A stretch of 64,000 bases of DNA from Engraulis encrasicolus (Eukaryota; Chordata; Actinopteri; Clupeiformes; Engraulidae). The stretch covers positions 14,306,975 to 14,370,974 of the forward strand of contig NC_085880.1 in NCBI RefSeq assembly GCF_034702125.1, given 5' to 3'. A program made the translations under genes and the position numbers. Positions 34,901 to 44,340 of the stretch are shown in pieces (the first letter of the stretch is position 1; each line of letters starts with the position of its first letter). Below the pieces are notes generated by a model that was given only the letters and a program-made list of their open reading frames with translations, had not been told where the DNA came from and did no database searches.

Positions 34901-37900
34901 GTCACGCAATGCTTAGGTTCATTTTATGGTGTCCTGTGGTGTGACTGCTCTTATAGGAGGAAAAAATGTTTTTTATTAATGAAAACGCATATTAAGATTA
35001 AACACAATATCATTATCAAGTTAGCATGAGCTCAGATGTCAGTCATGTATACAAAAGGATTAAAATGGCCATAATGCAGTGAATTCCCTGTGGTGTGACT
35101 CCATTTTCCTGCGGTGTGACATGCCTATGCTATGTGTTGATGCAGGATACATTTTCCCAAAAATGGCAAAAATAAGGTGAAATTCCACAGACCACTAAGT
35201 GCTTTATTTTTTTCAAATTTTTTCCTATTTTTCTCCATCATTTTTTTCAGGAATTTGAAAAACTTTTTTTTTTTTGCGTTACGCCCTTAAACGTCAACCA
35301 CCCATATATATACACACTGTATATGGGTGGGAGACGTGACGCCTTGTTTTTTCGTAACATTGGTTAAAAACCTACAAAACTGTTATTTTCCTTTAAAAAA
35401 CAAATGTCAATGAAAGAAGATGTGGTACATTATGTTTCATATTAGTCTTAAAGTGGTAGTTCGCTATTTTAGACATTCAGCCTTGTTTGTGTGACTTCTG
35501 GGGTGAAGTAGAGATGTTCTCATCACAATTTTGACATTTGGTGCTGAACGGAGCATTTGGGTATTCAAGACTGCAGCCCCCCCACCTTTACATTGACTCC
35601 AATGAAGCACTCAAGCAATCGATCATAAAATGGCATTAAACTTTTGTTTGCAGAGACATGAAACTAACCGAGTGGTCAGAGGTGGGCAGCGATACGTTGG
35701 CTCGAAAATCACCGCGAAATACGCTTCCAGAGAAGATATATTCATTATTGTCCGTCTTCATTGATTGTATTGGTTTGACTAGTATTACTCCGCGCGACCG
35801 GAAATGGGGGTGCGTTTGTTTACGTTACTATCTATGGTTTGTATGCAAGCTGTAGTTTTTGTAGCCAGTCCCGCCCAAAGATAGCCGTTCTACCTCGCTC
35901 CTTGATGTCTACATAAACAACACACTATCGCTACCTACTGGCTGGATGTCTACTGCTATTCAACGGCGTCTGGGGAAAAATAGGTCCGCCAAATGCTTAA
36001 CAACAGTTAGAAGGCATATTTCGCTGCAATTTTCGAGTCAATTTATCGCTGTTTACCACTGACCACACGGTGAGTTCCATATCTTCTCAAACAAAAGTTT
36101 AATGCCATTTTATAATCTATTGCTTGAGTGCTCTATTGGAGTCAATGTAAAGGTGGGGGGGCTGCAGTCTTGGATACCCAAATGCTCCGTTCAACACCAA
36201 ATGTCAAAATTGTGATGAGAACATCTCTACTTCACCCCATAAGTCACACAAACAGGGCTTAATGTCTAAAATAGCGAACTACCACTTTAAATGAGAAGAA
36301 ACATTTTTGTTAAGATTTATGTAAAGGTTTATATGTCAAATTTCCTGCGGTGTGACTGTAACATTAATGAAACAATATATAATAATATATGTATAAATTA
36401 ACCAACAACATTTTGAATAATGTATGAAGCATTTGGCATGATTGCATAAATCTTAACTTTAGATTAAGATATGTGAATGTGGAAAAAACTCAAGAAAGTA
36501 ATATTAACTACAAGTTCAATTTCGTAACACAAATTGCGTCCTGTGGGGTGACATGTATGTCAATGTTTGTGAATGGGCAGCTGCAAGGCCAACTACAAGG
36601 GTCTTAAAGACTGGCTCCTAACCAGTCAGTACCTCAGTTATTGGAGAGTGCTGTGGAAGTTTAAGGTGACTCTTAACCTCTTAATATGTCTTCATATTGC
36701 AATCTTTCTGTCACGCAATGCGTAGGTTCATTTTATGGTGTCCTGTGGTGTGACTGCTCTTATAGGAGGAAAAAAAAGTTTTTTTATTAATGAAAACACA
36801 TATTAAGATTAAACACAATATTATTATCAAGTTCGCATGAGCTCAGATGTCAGTCATGTATACAAAAGGATTAAAATGGCCATAATGCAGTGAATTCCCT
36901 GTGGTGTGACTCCATTTTCCTGCGGTGTGACATGCCTATGCTATGTGTTGATGCAGGACACATTTTCCCAAAAATGGCAAAAATAAGGTGAAATTCCACA
37001 GACCACTAAGTGCTTTATTTTTTTCTATTTTTTCCAATTTTTATCCATCATTTTTTTCAGGAATTTGAAAAACTTTTTTTTTTTTTGCGTTACGCCCTTA
37101 AACGTCAACCACCCATATATACACATGCAGTATTTTGCTAAATTATAGCTTTTCCCTTGAAATGGAAAGACGTGTTTTATGAGCGAGCAAACCCGGCTAT
37201 TCTCTTGACACACCATGTTTATCTGCTACCGTAAGAATTAATCTGGTTAGGTATGAATACTTAGCATTCTATTGGCATTGCTATTTAAAAGAAATGCATC
37301 ATAAAATGTTTAGTGGATGCTGTAATATTTAGTTAGATGATATGCAGTGTTTTATGAGCAAATCTTACATTTTGAAAAAATATTTTTGACTGAAACCATT
37401 TATGCACTGTAAGGTACACTGTTTAAACTCACCTCACACACCTCAACAGGTATTTTGATAGAAAAATAACGATATGAGCTTATTTGGAACACAAGTGGGC
37501 TTAATCAGACTTTGACTTTTCCCCTAAAAATTCTCCATATTGTACTTTGAAATATTCATCAACTCATTGATAAACATTGGTTAATAGTAAGATTTACCTC
37601 TATTCTCAATCATTTCTCAAGAATAGTATGTGAATATGATTGAAAATGAAAGAACTTTAGATTTTGGTGGGCTTAATGGGTACGCTTCCCTTATATAAAT
37701 TGTGTTTTTTTTTCGGGGGGAGGTATTCACCTCCGAAAAAGAATGAGTAAGAGATCAAAGCAGAATTCCAGATAATTTTTAACATGCCGTTTACGGTTCG
37801 TCCTACCCTTGACTTGTCACCTGGCAACACACTGTTTGCTCAGCGATTTCCAAGATTTCTGTCCACTGTAATGGGGCATTGTTTGTTTACTTTATCAACT

Positions 37901-39652
37901 CAACACATCACAGACATAAGGATTTGCTGTTTAAAGGTTGTGTTTAAAGGTGTCTGTAGATGTAGAATAACTTTTGGGATGATGATTGAGTATTTCAAGA
38001 TTTAATTTTTGAAAAATGTAAACAAACCATTGCATCTCAGAAAGGGCTGAACAAAATCAAACGAGGCACCGTTGTTGAATATGGACAAGTCAGGGTTAGT
38101 GTGAGCAAATTAAACTGCATGTTGAAATTGGCCGTAATGCTTTTAGAACAGGGAGTGAGTCCCAAATAAATAGGAAGAGGGGTGGTCACAAGCCATCGAA
38201 CAAAGCTCAATAACTTGAATCTTTGTTTGCACTGGGAGTGTAATTAAGTCATTAAAACAAATGTGAAATACTGGTGGAGAGCATGCCAAGGTGCATGAAA
38301 GCTGTGATAAAAATCCAAGGTTATTCTACCATATAGTGATTTCTGAAATATCCTAAGTGAAAACACTATTATGTTGTTTTAAAGTGAAGATCATCTTGTT
38401 TTCTTTGCATGTTTTGCAGTCTGACAGCATTATATATTTTGTGTTATTTTGACCATTGGAACTTCCTACAAATAAATGCTCTAAATGACAATATTTTAAT
38501 GCAATATATATTGCAAGTAGTTGATAAAATGGAGTAACAAATTGTTTATTTTACTCAGACAAACTGATCATTTAGAAGTGGTCTGTTTTTCCGCGTTTGT
38601 ATTTGTTATGCATATCATTTTGGACAGAAATTATGTATTCATTACAACACTATGGAAAACCTGCCATTTACTGTCTGAAAACGGACTATTTCCCTAGCGG
38701 TCACCATTGTGACAAACTTTAAAACCTTCTGAGATTTTGACCAACATTAAATGAAACGACACATAAGGAGTAAAACATGTTAGAGTTGTTTTTTTTTTGG
38801 GATAACAGCACCACCCATCACCTGTGGACTAGGGCGCACACGTTTACAAAAGGGAATACATTTTTGAGGGAGCAAAACACCTAATAACTATTGCAGTGTA
38901 CTTTATGAAGTTGGTTTGATTTTCTGTCACATGCCTATTAAGGCTCTCATCCAGCATGATATTCAAAAGACGAGAGAAGTTGTTACTGGTCTTGTTTTTT
39001 GAGTTTACCCAGACAGACAGAAGATTTAGGACCCGTTACTTACCTGACAGCTAGTCACCACATCGACAGACGGAGACGCATCTTTCTCAACCACCTTGAG
39101 CTGTTTACCACCGTCCTCTTCGACAGATGCACCGATGGTGACAGTAAGGGTGGGGGTGGCAGTGGTAACGGTACGCTCATCCGAATCGACACTGACAACC
39201 ATTTGCTCCGCTGGCATGCTACCGTCCTCCTCCGCCCTACTTGAGCGGCCCATGGACGCAACAGGACGACCCCGTGGAGCAGCTCGGCTGCCCCTTGCTC
39301 TGGCCGGGCGAAACGGCCTGCTCCGACGAGAGCCACGATTGTCCAAGGGCGGAAAGTCATCCTCGTAGAACTGTGGCTCGTGGTATATTGGTCTAGAATC
39401 GGGGTAGAACTCTCGCTGCATCCCATAGTCGCCCGGGGGTCCGTGTGAAAAGTTCTGCTCGTGTCCATCGCCCGGTGGCCCCGTCCAACGGTCATGCTCC
39501 AGCCAGCCTTCCTCCTGGTGTGGCGGGAAGCGAGGACCAGGGAAACCATAGCCGCCACGCGGGGGACCACCGCCACGATGACCGCGTCCACCACCGCGAG
39601 GAGGGCAACCGCCCCCGAGAGCTTCACCAGCACGTTTCTTTTTTCTCCCCAT
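21860..39652 (-). CDS. CSDE1/UNR-like cold-shock RNA-binding protein, 12 exons, 3' end unresolved
   Basis: Twelve exons (39044-39652, 32276-32439, 32011-32053, 29229-29351, 28924-29040, 27678-27884, 26156-26293, 25543-25659, 24128-25297, 23244-23450, 22611-22763, 21860-21964) join in phase into 1051 codons. Residues 1-203 form an RGG/Pro-rich N-terminus absent from ordinary CSDE1. Residues 258-345 match CSDE1 cold-shock domain 1 (GIIERDD, KEVATDVKV), and four more canonical or non-canonical CSD units follow. UNR proteins bind mRNA and control translation and decay. The CSD aromatic RNP residues are weak here: FGHI rather than FGFI, and no FFH. Residues 507-896 are an Ala-Gln-Lys minisatellite lying in a linker that is short in CSDE1. 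The last CSDE1 domains are not found. Start: ATG at 39650-39652. Confidence 0.8.
22611..22763 (-). CDS. CSDE1-like exon 11, fifth CSD
   Basis: Acceptor GCTTTCAG, donor GTGCCT/GTAAGT; 51 codons. GVVVAISGTGEFGHI, YFLFSEVME and DKVEFSVVP follow the GVIAAMRDGFGFI, FFHFSEIL, DEVEFTVVP pattern of CSDE1. This is the most canonical CSD in the protein. Confidence 0.9.
23244..23450 (-). CDS. CSDE1-like exon 10, non-canonical CSD
   Basis: Acceptor TGTCTTGCAG, donor AAAACG/GTCAGT; 69 codons. IGDKVQFKLVTNPQTK and SATALKIL align with IGDKVEFSISDKQ and VATCVRLL of CSDE1. Phase 0 at both ends. Confidence 0.88.
23585..23612. repeat. (TG)n microsatellite
   Basis: Short GTGTGTGTG run in a CSDE1-like intron; a similar one lies at 23202-23234 next to the exon 10 donor. 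Confidence 0.85.
23966..24075. repeat. Perfect 32-bp inverted repeat, hairpin element
   Basis: Arms 23966-23997 and 24044-24075 are exact reverse complements starting GTGAGGTTGTTCTGGGACAC, with a 46-bp spacer. Imperfect pairing extends the arms outward to about 23943 and 24098. It sits in the intron just after the GC donor of exon 9. Confidence 0.9.
24128..25297 (-). CDS. CSDE1-like exon 9, Ala-Gln-Lys minisatellite exon
   Basis: Acceptor TATTCTTCAG; 390 codons in phase 0. From about 25270 to 24190 it is an array of 8-residue units of the type PAQKAATA (24-bp minisatellite), most uniform at 24840-25240 and diverged toward the 3' end (TPVQK, PTQK, PPEK). It ends GVVLTLPARGFK, the start of the next CSD-like unit. 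The donor is AAG/GCAAGT, a GC donor; a nearby GT (CAA/GTGAGG) would break the phase. The array lies in a linker of about 40 residues in ordinary CSDE1. Both other minus frames and one plus frame are open only because the unit length is a multiple of three. Confidence 0.85.
24190..25270. repeat. Coding 24-bp minisatellite
   Basis: Plus-strand consensus GCAGCCTTYTGCGCTGGGGC plus about 4 nt, repeated about 40 times with decay toward 24190. It is entirely within exon 9 of the CSDE1-like gene. Confidence 0.95.
25543..25659 (-). CDS. CSDE1-like exon 8, end of third CSD
   Basis: Acceptor GACTTCCAG, donor GAGAAG/GTAAGA; 39 codons. AVRLLKLPQGSVTF aligns with AIRIKKLPKGTVSF of CSDE1, then a Lys/Val/Pro-rich linker begins. 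Confidence 0.88.
26156..26293 (-). CDS. CSDE1-like exon 7, degenerate CSD
   Basis: Acceptor TGAACCAG, donor GTGGAG/GTAAGA; 46 codons. Position and DEVEFTSVE match the third CSD of CSDE1, but the RNP-type aromatic motifs are gone (GMVMDIHYNVLTIM), so RNA contact by this unit is doubtful. Confidence 0.85.
26372..27350. mobile_element. TIR element with arms of about 230 bp, non-autonomous
   Basis: Left end ATCCACTTTATGTCGG and right end CCGACATAAAGTGGAT are exact inverses. The arms continue at about 26372-26600 and 27120-27350 with mismatches (both carry GTGTGCT, CCTTTAGGAG and GCGGTAG-type words). It lies in the intron between exons 6 and 7 of the CSDE1-like gene. No transposase; superfamily undetermined. 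Confidence 0.8.
27678..27884 (-). CDS. CSDE1-like exon 6, non-canonical CSD
   Basis: Acceptor GTCTTAG, donor CAGAAG/GTGAGC; 69 codons. LPFGNGDFTGTLFKHDRVEF, ATNVRAV and FQFTKEKRQ align with the second, non-canonical unit of CSDE1 (ELPFGDKD, ATNIEVL, FQFTNEAR). Confidence 0.88.
27963..28049. mobile_element. LTR fragment, 5' end, same family as 60680
   Basis: TGATGTAGATTTTCATAGAG and the following 80 bp match the sequence at 60680-60776 almost exactly, then break at a poly(T) run. Confidence 0.6.
28140..28835 (+). mobile_element. L2-type LINE, 3' fragment
   Basis: Frame pieces FISGLPKKTIKRLQLIKNAA and FKSLNGMGPS-like sequence with stops. The interior has a foreign stretch at about 28530-28765. 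It ends ATGCGCTATACAAATAAA and TTGCC repeats. Sister of the copy at 11634-12312. Confidence 0.8.
28838..28920. repeat. (TG)n microsatellite touching a splice donor
   Basis: About 40 TG units between the L2 tail and the donor of CSDE1-like exon 5; read as (CA)n in the transcript. Confidence 0.95.
28924..29040 (-). CDS. CSDE1-like exon 5, end of CSD1 and start of unit 2
   Basis: Acceptor CTAG, donor TCAAAG/GTGAAC; 39 codons. KKEVATDVKVAPGGTG aligns with the KEVATDVRLLPQGT segment of CSDE1. The donor runs straight into a (CA)n tract of about 80 nt. Confidence 0.88.
29229..29351 (-). CDS. CSDE1-like exon 4, CSD1 core
   Basis: Acceptor TTCATGCAG, donor AAGCAG/GTCAGT; 41 codons, phase 0. GIIERDD corresponds to GFIERAN of CSDE1; the FFHYSEF block is replaced by FPFNFPSFYDHH; GVKVHFTV matches the DDVEFTI strand. 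Confidence 0.88.
29648..30461. repeat. Repeat block, possible LTR fragment with internal duplication
   Basis: The segment at about 30028-30100 is repeated at about 30285-30345 (CGTTTGCTTCGACCCCTTGC). CTTCTGGAAGATTGGCAAGG occurs at 29797 and 30261. AATAAA lies near 30356. TG and CA at the proposed ends suggest an LTR, but no target duplication was seen. Confidence 0.35.
31628..31931. mobile_element. TTAA-flanked MITE, copy 2
   Basis: TTAA at 31624-31627 and 31932-31935; ends AGGTACACTGC and CAGTGCACCT. The body is the reverse complement of the 17788-18146 element with about 20 percent visible differences and a shorter middle. Confidence 0.75.
32011..32053 (-). CDS. CSDE1-like exon 3, 43 bp, start of CSD1
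   Basis: Acceptor TTTGTGTGCAG, donor GTTGGG/GTGAGT. Reads LPPGRFEGVIAFVG, the first beta strand of a cold-shock domain. Too short to appear as a stand-alone frame; supported by both splice sites and by phase. Confidence 0.8.
32276..32439 (-). CDS. CSDE1-like exon 2, Ala/Ser/Pro linker
   Basis: Acceptor CCTGCATGAAG, donor GCCAAGAA/GTACAC. Encodes a low-complexity linker (VGDPVGAAAAAQSSSSAPLD) ending LLAKTTAAK. Exit phase 2 fits exon 3. Confidence 0.75.
33411..34350. mobile_element. TIR element array, unit 1
   Basis: Starts ATATGGGTGGGAGACGTGAC and ends ACGTCAACCACCCATATATA, inverted ends about 11 bp plus interrupted homology. It contains five copies of CCTGYGGKGTGAC (near 33594, 33790, 33971, 34127, 34147). 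No transposase frame. Confidence 0.8.
34351..35320. mobile_element. TIR element array, unit 2
   Basis: Directly abuts unit 1 in the same orientation and is about 97 percent alike by eye, but carries a 27-bp insertion with GACTGGCTCCTAACCAGTC near 34799 that unit 1 lacks. Confidence 0.85.
35321..37123. mobile_element. TIR element array, unit 3, interrupted
   Basis: Third head-to-tail unit; shares the unit 2 insertion (near 36607). It is split at 35448-36290 by a TTAA element; without that it is about 964 bp. Confidence 0.85.
35452..36286. mobile_element. TTAA-flanked element inside unit 3
   Basis: TTAA at 35448-35451 and 36287-36290; inverted ends AGTGGTAGTTCGCTATTTTA and TAAAATAGCGAACTACCACT with arms of about 230 bp. 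The two other array units hold the empty site (GTCTTAAATGAG), proving the borders. The 835-bp body lacks a transposase. Confidence 0.95.
37124..39043. other. Intron 1 of the CSDE1-like gene, nothing recognised
   Basis: AT-rich; no supported exon, RNA or element. The stretch at 37790-38090 resembles 28540-28700 (both hold ACCCTTGACTTGTCA), suggesting a shared old repeat. Confidence 0.35.
39044..39652 (-). CDS. CSDE1-like exon 1, RGG-rich start
   Basis: ATG at 39650-39652, then a Lys/Arg cluster and RGG/GGG-rich stretches (PPRGGGRGHRGGG), Pro/Tyr/Asp-rich middle, a second Arg-rich segment (RPARARGSRAAPRGR) and a Thr/Val/Glu-rich end. Donor CTGTCAG/GTAAGT is strong; 203 codons, phase 0. Disordered RNA-binding region by composition. 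The opposite-strand frames are shadows. Confidence 0.85.
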
Positions 39653-40325
39653 AGAAAAGCTTTAAATGTTAGCTACTACTTCAGACTAGCTAGCATAGAA
39701 CTTAACTCTGTTTACTCAAGTAGACAGTCATGTCATGTGAAACGACAATCTGGGGAAAATCATAAGCTCGCCATGTAAACACACACTTGGCATAAACAAT
39801 TCATATCACCTATGGGACATGACAAACTTAAACTTTCATCACATCCAAGATCCCATGCTCTGAGGACTTTTCGTCGTCACTAGCAGCAGCTCCAAGCACG
39901 GATGTTGTTCCTTTCTTTTCTTATGATGAAAGGGGCGGTGACCAAAAAATACCCGTTAGCTTCCGGTCTGTCAAGACCAATCGGAGAAGCCAAAGCAGAA
40001 ATAATTTTGGTTAGTAGTCTAGACAGGCAGACAAAGGGAAATATAAAAAGGCTGGTAACTAATCATGGTACATATATATATTAATTTACAATAGATTTAA
40101 AGTAAATGTATATAAACCAGACTGCCTTTTCATCCTCAGTTTTAGTACTCCCATAAACAAGCTAAACTAATTAGTTTTTGGCACCCTATGAAGAGCTAAG
40201 ATTAAAGATTTTATAGGCATACCTGAAAAGGATATGGAGAAATTATTTGACTTCAGTGAAAGTTTCTGGGGGTATGAATGGCAAGTCAATAACCCTTGAC
40301 TTAGAATAGTAAAATGACACCCATT

Positions 40326-40686
40326 GTAGCAAAACTAGTTGTATTAATACTCCAAAATAGGCCACCTGTGTATTTGCTGACATGAAGAAAAAATGGAAGC
40401 CCTTAATGCAGAAGAGGGTGACCAGGAAACCTGGAGACGCACGTAATGGCATACGCACGCAAACATGTAGCAGACAGGGTGCAAACAGAAAACAGACAAA
40501 GACCTGGCTGAGTGCTGAAGAGGGCAGTAATGGGACAAGGTAGAAGTAAAGGCACACACACACACTCACATAGCATGTGGTTCCAAGTAGTTAAACACGC
40601 AGAAGTAGACACGGTTGGAATCGAGTTAAGGGAGCTTCAAACGCACAGATACACATGTGCATACAGTGGCACAATTCTCATGTTCA
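40326..40686. repeat. LTR-related repeat, copy 1
   Basis: GTAGCAAAACTAGTTGTATT and the following 360 bp recur at 43073-43419 with few changes. This copy is cut by the LTR starting at 40687. Confidence 0.75.
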
Positions 40687-41800
40687 TGTGGTAGATTTTA
40701 GGTGATGCTCTAAGACAAAAAACATAATAAAGAAATAAGCAGGCATATGTGTTGGATGAGTATGCGGCTCCTAGGGGCCTAAAGGAAACTTCCATTTGTG
40801 GTTTTGAGCAGGCCCTGGGCCGCTCATGTAGCCGTGAACTTTGGGATACCTTCCGGACTGGGTGCTCATACCAGCATTCCAGGGTATACGTTTATGTTTA
40901 GAATAGGACCCGTTTGTCAAACAACTGTCTGTCCTGTCGTCAGGGCCTAAGAGCCGAGGCGGGGAGAGAGTACAGATAGCTATATCTGCCGTAGATAGCG
41001 CCATCACCTAAAGAATCAGGAGTATTAGTGTTTCTTGACCCCTGTGGGTCCACAAACATCAAGGACTAATAGAATACACCTGTAATAGTTAATTCACTAT
41101 TAGAATCAGTGATACAGGGAAAGAGGATCACAAGACCACATGCACACGCATATACACAAGGCATATGCACACACTTGCACATACTCATACATGTGTTCAG
41201 ACTATGTTGTGTGTCACCCGCACGGAATTCCACTAATATAAATTAGTCCAAGGGTACGCTACACAAAAGGCAACACGGGTGCCGGTCCATATATGGTGCC
41301 GGTCCACGTAATTCCTGTGGAATGGATTGTATGTTGTTGGTGTGTGCAGGTATGTGCAAGTGTTCAAATGACACCATGACATTGTATGCCACGTACCAGG
41401 GGTAAAGGCCTAACTCGAGCCGGAGCAATACCACATATGGTTGCATATTTTTAATGCTAAAGATAGGACGAAAATCCTCCATTGTAAATTACACCAAGAC
41501 GTCATAGTGTCGGGGGTTCCATAGGGTATATATTCTGGCGCTTTGCCAACTGGACTTCAGATCACTTTGCGAACGATACCTCACGCATCTGAAGCAAGCT
41601 GTTCTCGGGTTGGCCAATTCTTCACTCTTGGTACGCTGGTGGCTGTTAGCAAGATCTTTGAAGACAATAAACTCAACAACAACGACTGCTGAAACACTGT
41701 GTGGGCTGAAATTCTTCCAAAACGCTGCGACGGGACCGGGCTCTGAGCCACCCGACCTAGGGGGCCTGAGGGGCTCAATTAACAACGAGAAACCTCTACA
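40687..41800 (+). mobile_element. LTR, about 1.1 kb, nested in a related repeat
   Basis: Starts TGTGGTAGATTTTAGG and ends CCTCTACA. It contains a TATA-type element (GGGTATATATT near 41525) and an AATAAA (near 41666), the order expected for LTR promoter and polyadenylation. Relatives: 52805-60508 (split) and, more distantly, 48188-49019. No protein frames. Confidence 0.7.
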
Positions 41801-42316
41801 GTAGTGTGGGAGTTTTTGGGTGATGTCTGGCACCAGTTAATAAACTTATGTATGGTATGTTAGATTAATAAAGTGTATAATAAGCAGCAATTAAACTAGT
41901 TGTGGAAGAAGTAGGCCCATTTACACCGCCTGTGCCTTTGTTGGAGAAGTAGGCCCAAAAAGGCCGCTTGTGCCTTGCTGACATGAAAGACAAACAGTCC
42001 AGACACGCTCCTAATACAGGAGCAGATGGTCAAGAATAAGGGTAGGCGCCTCGCTTAAGCACATGTATTCTAACCACACATGCCAGGTGAGGCACAGACA
42101 GACACACACACACACACACACACAGAAGCAGTTGTATAAGCATTAAAGAAAAACCTATAGGGATAGATAAAAGACAGAACCTGTACTGAAAATATATGCC
42201 CAGGTAGTGCATGGCACTATCCAAGGTCCTGAAGTCTATACGCGGTCTGTAGTAATGTAGTGATGTAGTAACACAGAAGTAGCATGACCTAGGAGGATGC
42301 TCAAGGGGAACATAGG

Positions 42317-42458
<142 letters not shown>

Positions 42459-42699
42459 ACACACATACCATGTCCACACACATACATGTTTTTAACTATG
42501 GTACATTTATATGAAATCTAATGTGCTGACATATGTATATCTTGATGTCTTGCCTAGGTGTAAGATGGGATGCATGTACTGATGATGGAAATGTACATAC
42601 TGTATGTGTCACAGACATGGAAACTTCCATCCATCGTTAAATGTTAACCCAAGTCCATTAACGTGTTCTAATGTGTTTACTTATGACCAGAAAGTGCAC

Positions 42700-43072
42700 T
42701 TTGTGAGCGGGTGCGCTGTAGATGTACCCACGGAACCGAGAGAAAGGAGACAAACATATAGTATATAAAGGGGCTGATCCAGGCCCAAGATGGGTTCAGT
42801 TTGGGAAAGTCCTCTGGGACGACCCTACTGTTCTCCGGGCAGCGCAGCTCTCTATGTTCCGGTGGTCTCCTGCAGCGCATTCGCATCAGTGTACTGTACT
42901 GAGTGTATTACTTTTAGGTGTACATCTCTTTGTGCAATCTGAGCGAATAAAGTCTTCATCAACAACGAGTAGAACGGTTTGGGCAGCACTTCTTTCTGAT
43001 CTGGTCTACCTCAATCTGACTGTGCCTGGGGGCTGACTTCTCCCAAGAAGAAATCCAAGACAGTAGCAAAAC
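42700..43072 (+). mobile_element. LTR 3' part with TATA and AATAAA
   Basis: TATAGTATATAAAGGGG near 42758 and GCGAATAAAGTCTTCATCAA near 42944; the latter word recurs in the LTR at 48888. It ends CCAAGACA just before the repeat at 43073. Confidence 0.55.
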
Positions 43073-43419
43073 TAGTTGTATTAATAGTCCAAAATAGGCC
43101 GCCTGTGTATTTGCTGACATGAAGAAAAAATGGAAGCCCTTAATGCAGGAGCGGGTGACCAGGAAACCTGGATACGCACGTAATGGCATACGCAAACATG
43201 TAGCAGACAGGGTGCAAACAGAAAACAGACAAAGACCTGGCTGAGTGCTGAAGAGGGCAGTAATGGGACAAGGTAGAAGTAAAGGCACACACACACACTC
43301 ACATAGCATGTGGTTCCAAGTAGTTAAACACGCAGAAGTAGACACGGTTGGAATCGAGTTAAGGGAGCTTCAAACGCACAGATACACATGTGCATACAGT
43401 GGCACAATTCTCATGTTCA
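43073..43419. repeat. LTR-related repeat, copy 2
   Basis: Close copy of 40326-40686, shorter by a few short gaps, without the LTR insertion; it shows the empty site TCATGTTCACACAG. Confidence 0.75.
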
Positions 43420-43448
43420 CACAGATGGACACATTCAAAATTACTGAG

Positions 43449-43484
<36 letters not shown>

Positions 43485-43761
43485 GGCAAAGTGTTTCGCT
43501 GAAAGTGCATATGCCTATAGTAGAGACCCAGAAGAGGCACACATGTGCTAGTAGAAAAAAACCCGGGGTGGCATATGTGTGTTTATAGACCCATTAAGAC
43601 ACACGTATATACTGATGAATGGCGTCATGTGTGTGTTTGTAGAGTGACCCATTAGGACACACATTTACTGATTACAAAAATGTTTTATGTGCACTAATGG
43701 TGGAAGAGTAAGAGTGGAAGACTAAGATTATGTGCAGCTCATGCTGAGGTCCATGAAGACA

Positions 43762-44340
43762 CCTGTGCATTGGCCCAACGGTAGGGCACTGGGTTACTAC
43801 TAGAGATGCACCGGATCCTGATTTTTAGGATCCTGCTGGATACCGAATCCACTGCTTAAGATCCTGTGGGATCCGGAACCGGATACCGGATCCTACGAAA
43901 GGGTTGAAACACATAGCCTACTCTTTTAGCCCTTTTTATTACATTGGCTCAAACTATTTTTTAGGCTTACTGCCACACTGCCTGCAACGGCTGCTTCCAA
44001 AGGGCTATCACTCCATGCAGCGATTGGGGTTATGAAAGACTGACTGAAAAGCCTAGGCTACGTAAAAGCTAGAGATGCACCAGATCCTGATTTTCAGGTA
44101 ACTGCCGGATACCGGATCGACTGCTTCAGATCCTGCCGGACCCGGATCCTGTGAAAAACCCTATTATCCTGCCGGATTCGGAACCGGATCTTAGATCCAG
44201 TGCATCTCTAGTTACTACTCCGGCGACCCAGGTTCGATTCCGACCCGGGTCATTTGCCAATCCTTTCCCATCACTCTCTCCCCACTCGTTTCCTGCCTCT
44301 CCTCCACTGTCCTGTCAGAAATAAAGGTATAAAAAGCCCA
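43762..44340 (+). mobile_element. tRNA-derived SINE split by a hAT MITE
   Basis: A-box-like TGGCCCAACGGTAGG at about 43771 and B-box GGTTCGATTCC at about 44230 belong to one tRNA-like head once the 43801-44210 insert is removed. The body (CATTTGCCAATCC, TTTCCTGCCTCTCC, CCTGTCAGAAATAAAGG) is shared with the SINE at 50282. Confidence 0.8.
43801..44210. mobile_element. hAT-type MITE inside the SINE
   Basis: Ends TAGAGATGCACCGGATCC and the inverse GTGCATCTCTA; identical 8-bp target duplications GTTACTAC at 43793-43800 and 44211-44218. Body rich in GGATCC/CCGGAT words, no transposase. Confidence 0.92.

Noticed and set aside
33411..37123. CRISPR-like or satellite array
   Set aside because: Units are about 950 bp with inverted ends, in a vertebrate intron; not a short repeat-spacer array.
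39055..39633. 192-codon second frame over CSDE1-like exon 1
   Set aside because: Its ATG is internal and it does not meet the downstream exon phase; the RGG frame does.
44211..44240. tRNA gene
   Set aside because: Boxes belong to a SINE head; there is no full cloverleaf even after removing the MITE.
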